A DNA stretch of 64,000 bases, taken from assembly GCA_942486035.1 (NCBI GenBank), contig CALNXK010000151.1, forward strand, positions 107,001-171,000, read 5' to 3'. Source of the DNA: Porites lobata (lineage: Eukaryota; Cnidaria; Anthozoa; Scleractinia; Poritidae). Positions 60,532-64,000 of the stretch are shown one piece after another. The first letter of the stretch is position 1, and each line of letters opens with the position of its first letter. The notes under the pieces are model-generated. The model searched no databases. It saw nothing but the letters and a program-made list of their open reading frames with translations, and had not been told where the DNA came from. A program made the translations under genes and the position numbers.

Positions 60532-62345
60532 ATTTATTGAAGATATTTGTCTTTTTAATTAGATCACGGTCTAGCGGATATCGTCGTTTCTGCGAAATAC
60601 ATATTGACATTCCATGAAAAGTTCCCCGGATATCTGATCTATCCTTGTCCTCTGGTGGAATACATTTTAAAGTATTTTGGTCGATGAAACGGGAATATTG
60701 AGAAGGTATGTCTGAATAACAAAGCAAATGAAACAAAAGATCAGCATCGTTTTTCGTAATTTCTTGCGAAAGAAGTTTGCTTGTTAAACACTAACTTTCC
60801 AAGACGTTTATTCCAAGATGTACTGCTTTCGATTCAGTGGTCGCTTGGAGATATTTACGCCTTTCTACCACTAACTGAAAATTTCATGGGAGTTAAATTT
60901 GTTATTCCAAACATAGTTTATAGGTAGTCTTTCCGACTTAACTCTTCTTTAATCCAGCTTACCTCCATTGCCTCAGTGCCTTCAAGAGAGGTTATCTACC
61001 AGCAGTTTCCGAGCTTCCTCGATTCAGTTATCACCCAAGTATATGTCTGGACTGCGCTTATAAGGGATAGCTTTCATACCTTCCATACATTATGCAAAAT
61101 ACTCGTCAAACATTGTCATATATAGGGCCTTTTTCGGACCGTCTTCAGGAAAAGAATCACATGGCCCAGCACCTTCAATTTGCGTACGTGATAAACGTTA
61201 GCTAGTGCTTATTTAGTCAAAAGGAAATCATGCATTCACTAAGGCATTTTTATATTGTTTGCAGGCAGCATGTGCTGAGACAGGTTTTGTTGAAGAAGCA
61301 TTTTTTCGAGTGAAAGTGCGTTGGCGTTGAAAATTTCGAGCTCAATTTCATCTTGTTTTCTTGGTATATTCGTATGCAAATTTTGTCCTTAATTTTTAAT
61401 CAATTTTCAATTTTCATCATTGTCTAGTTTTTGAATGTTTTAAAACAAATAACTCGATTTACAGACACAGGAGGCGATCAAAAAAAATACGCGCTGTATT
61501 CCGCCAAACAAAATAGTTAATGTTTAGCGGCCCATGAAGATTCTCTGCTTAACCGGCCACGGTCATTTTATGAATATATTCGAGATCTGCCATAGCGGAG
61601 TTGTTTACAACACCTGTCAAAACTGTGATTTGGTTTCCTAGCAAAACAGTTTATGATATTCTATTAACACATAAGGTCGATTATTTATATCGATGAATGT
61701 TTTACTACTCCTTTTTTTAATGCCTTTTTGACACTGAACTATTAATAACTAACAATTATTGATTGAGGCTGAGTAAGATTTGAAGAATTAGGCAGATCGA
61801 GGAGGCCTCGGCCTCTTCGCATCGTACGACAGCCGAATTCAATAATTGTTCTATTATTCATTCAAAATATTTGTGAGTTTTAAACATGCTTATCTCCTCG
61901 TAGGCTTTCTTCATAACTTTGGCCTTTTTCTCGGCACAGTATGAGAGGATATAAACAGGTGTATCTGTTGCATATGATCCTCCAAAAGTAGATAACGTTT
62001 ATTGAGCAATATGTTTTGCGTACTTTGATGTTTCTTCGGTTCAAAAAGTCAGCCTTTCCGTCCTCGAATATCCGTGAACGCCATTTTTTTAGTTCAGTAT
62101 TGCCCAAGCAGCCTCGTTTTCTATCAAATACACCGCCGTTCAGCCTCGTTTCCTATCAAATATACCATCGAATCGATGGTATATTGCTGGCATCTTCCAT
62201 ATATAGTAAGTGCCTGTCAGTTATGAAGAATTAGTCGGAGAATTGGACCCAGCCAGAAACTGCGAAATATTTTGAATGAATAATAAACAATGTTCAAATT
62301 AAAAATGCGTAAGAATGCAGTTTTGTTAATTCCCGGCTAAACTCC

Positions 62346-62971
62346 GATTTAGTACCTGACCGTATGCTGAATCATTTAGGGTACTTTAACAGGGTTCCGC
62401 CCTGAAGCTCCGGCCACCGGCGAAAATCGGCGATTTTATCATTACGGAAGCTACGTCTCGCACAGAAAGTAGTATTTACTTTGTATTTGTTTCCCAAAAC
62501 TTTACTTGATGAAAACAAGCATATGGTATGAATTTGAGAAGCACATGTGGGTATATAAAAATGCCCTGCTCATGACTAAAAGTCTTGCGCTGGGCAATTC
62601 AGATACACCGAAATGCAACTTTAAATTAAAATTACATGATAGAGTGGCTTGGATGTTCTAGCGAGGTTCGACTGCCTTTAGTCCATGCTAAAAGAGTGGG
62701 TTGCGATCAACATTGTGTAACACAAGCCTCGTGGTTTCATTTAGGTTTCCTCGCCACTAGTTGTATAGAGTGGTAACATTTGAATATAAATAATAGATTT
62801 AGCCAATGCAAAAGGCGAGGCTCCCGTTAATAAATGTATATTTTACTTCAAACAATTACCTTGTAACCACTGCAAAGAGATCCAGAGTCTGCGATCAGAT
62901 GAAAACTAGTAACTTGTCAGCAGAACACTTCAAAAAACACGTTCCTCGATAGGTCGACACGTAAGTCCACA
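62346..62971. other. Right flank, no gene seen
   Basis: Unique sequence after the end of the array. I see no supported exon. Confidence 0.45.
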
Positions 62972-63110
62972 ATATGGCCATATGATACTAGTCAGCGGAT
63001 ACCCTGTTTAGACAGCTGTCAATTGATCACAATATGGATGTGCAATTTCAGGTTGCAGTCTCCCACACAAGCTAGAAAGTGTGACATTTCACATTGGTTA
63101 CCCTGTGCTG
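62972..63110. repeat. Dispersed repeat, right copy
   Basis: Reverse complement relative of the left-flank repeat at 342-440 (here GTCAGCGGATACCCTGTTTA, then CAATTGATCACAATATGGAT). Similarity is roughly 75-80 percent by eye. Confidence 0.5.
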
Positions 63111-63285
63111 CGTTTGGACGGACGGAAGTACAGTCAAGTGACTACCAAAATTTCTGGGATGGATAGATAATCAAAGTTTCTTAGCTATAGGGCTATGCTC
63201 GCGCGCGCGTGTGGCTTCACTAAAAAATAAAATATAGTTATTAAATTGACTCTTAATCCTGTTTTTTTCTCCCTCTCTCCTTCAG

Positions 63286-63455
63286 CTCGCATACCTTCGC
63301 TACCGTGTGGGCGCGTGAAAAGATACGGTGAGTGCGTTATGGGTCGTTTGGCGGCCTTCCACCACAAGAACAACCTCCCCTCGGTCCTAGCAAAAGTTGA
63401 ACCAGTGCTTCGCATAATCCTAGAGAGAAACATGATTCTGCGTGCCACCAAGTAG
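63286..63455 (+). CDS. Candidate terminal exon of an unrecognised gene
   Basis: A textbook acceptor (TTTTTTTCTCCCTCTCTCCT, then TCAG) precedes a frame of 55 residues ending in a stop: two bases, then RIPSLPCGRVKRYGECVMGR, continuing through LAAFHHKNNLPSVLAKVEPV and ending LRIILERNMILRATK. The basic, Leu-rich content looks protein-like, but I know no family match. Upstream exons were not found in the 0.9 kb of flank, and the gene lies outside the duplicated array on the opposite strand from X and Y. A donor-like GTGAGT inside (near 63326) leaves open an internal exon. The antisense frame of 110 residues over the same bases is less likely. Confidence 0.4.
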
Positions 63456-63514
63456 CAAGAGAAATGGCAGCGCAGAAAACCAACACCTACCTTGATTAAA
63501 ACCGCCACAGGCAC

Positions 63515-64000
63515 CTAGGACAAGCTACACAAGAAGTCTTGGACAAAGTTTAATCGTAGTAGTAAAACATTAAAGAGATCTAGAATCACGTTTACGGCTA
63601 ATGGCAAACGTCAATTTGTACCACCTGACCATATCTTCCCTATTTGCCTATGGAAAGATTTTATGGATCGTTTTTAGAGAACAAAAATGATTGTGTTCTT
63701 TGAATGAGGTGTCCTCCGAAAAGGAGTCCAAAGGTGCGGTTTCACTGGAGTTAAAACTATTCTAAAAACCTAAGGGATATTTAAAACCTATTACAAATAC
63801 GGTCTCAGAGCAAATATAATTTAAACACAAATATTCCAACATTATGACAACATTCTCGTCAGTTCAGTGTTTAATTTGGGTAACGATCACGTGACAATTT
63901 TAACGCACCGTTTATATTTGGTAGCGAGTCAAGGTCCCTTTCTCTTTTCAATGTAGGACAGAATTTTCTTCATGACCAGTGCCTCCTCGCCATATGTCCT
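63515..64000. other. Right end, no gene seen
   Basis: No supported feature. On the minus strand a possible 24-base microexon (63491-63514, VPVAVLIK, between a TAG acceptor and a GTAGGT donor) borders this stretch, but nothing supports it beyond the sites themselves. Confidence 0.4.

Larger units (their letters stand above)
41780..62345. repeat. Tandem unit C of a three-copy array
   Basis: About 20.6 kb, containing X_C and Y_C. Its left 12-13 kb is nearly identical to unit B; its right end (about 60.6-62.3 kb) is the most divergent of the three. Homology ends at TTCCCGGCTAAACTCCGA. It has its own insertions and two internal duplications (45588-47160 and 55289-57750). Confidence 0.93.

Noticed and set aside
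1..64000. CRISPR arrays, bacterial operons, prophage or defence systems
   Set aside because: No regularly spaced direct repeats, no dense long open frames and no ribosome-binding-site pattern; the window is clearly eukaryotic.

Overview
The window looks like nuclear DNA of an animal, most likely an anthozoan cnidarian (a coral-like genome). It is AT-rich and intron-rich, full of short inverted-repeat DNA transposons, and carries a decayed CR1/L2-type LINE. The cnidarian assignment rests on repeat style and is tentative. There is no bacterial-type gene, operon, tRNA, rRNA or CRISPR array. Nearly all long open frames are chance frames in introns or repeats.

Layout: (1) 1-2892, left flank with palindromic elements and a 5'-truncated LINE on the minus strand. 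(2) 2893-62345, three head-to-tail copies of an 18-21 kb segment: unit A (2893-23969), unit B (23970-41779) and unit C (41780-62345). (3) 62346-64000, right flank with repeats and one possible 3' exon of another gene on the plus strand.

Each unit carries, on the minus strand, two small genes with tiny exons, which I call X (upstream) and Y (downstream). I rebuilt them by hand from splice sites, reading phase and comparison of the units. X starts M-A-E-K, is very acidic, and in units B and C ends in a short exon coding for ENGTVKDLMFISKLIRCL or a close variant. Y in unit A starts M-A-D-S, is Ser/Asp-rich, and ends in a 37-residue exon (YGLPNM...). X and Y share the intron-phase order 0, 2, 0 and similar acidic N-termini, so they may be ancient paralogues. 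I recognise no domain in either; they look like lineage-restricted orphan genes.

The units differ in informative ways. Unit B is a hybrid: its left part is nearly identical to unit C and its right end nearly identical to unit A, as expected from unequal crossing-over in a two-copy array. X in unit A lacks the 3' exons seen in B and C. Y in units B and C lacks the first two exons seen in A. Y in unit C has a 7-base deletion that changes its C-terminus. Unit C has an internal duplication carrying dead copies of two X exons. Unit-specific transposon insertions date these events relative to one another.

Limits: splice sites were judged by eye, there are no transcript data, and coordinates of repeats are good to about 5-20 bases.
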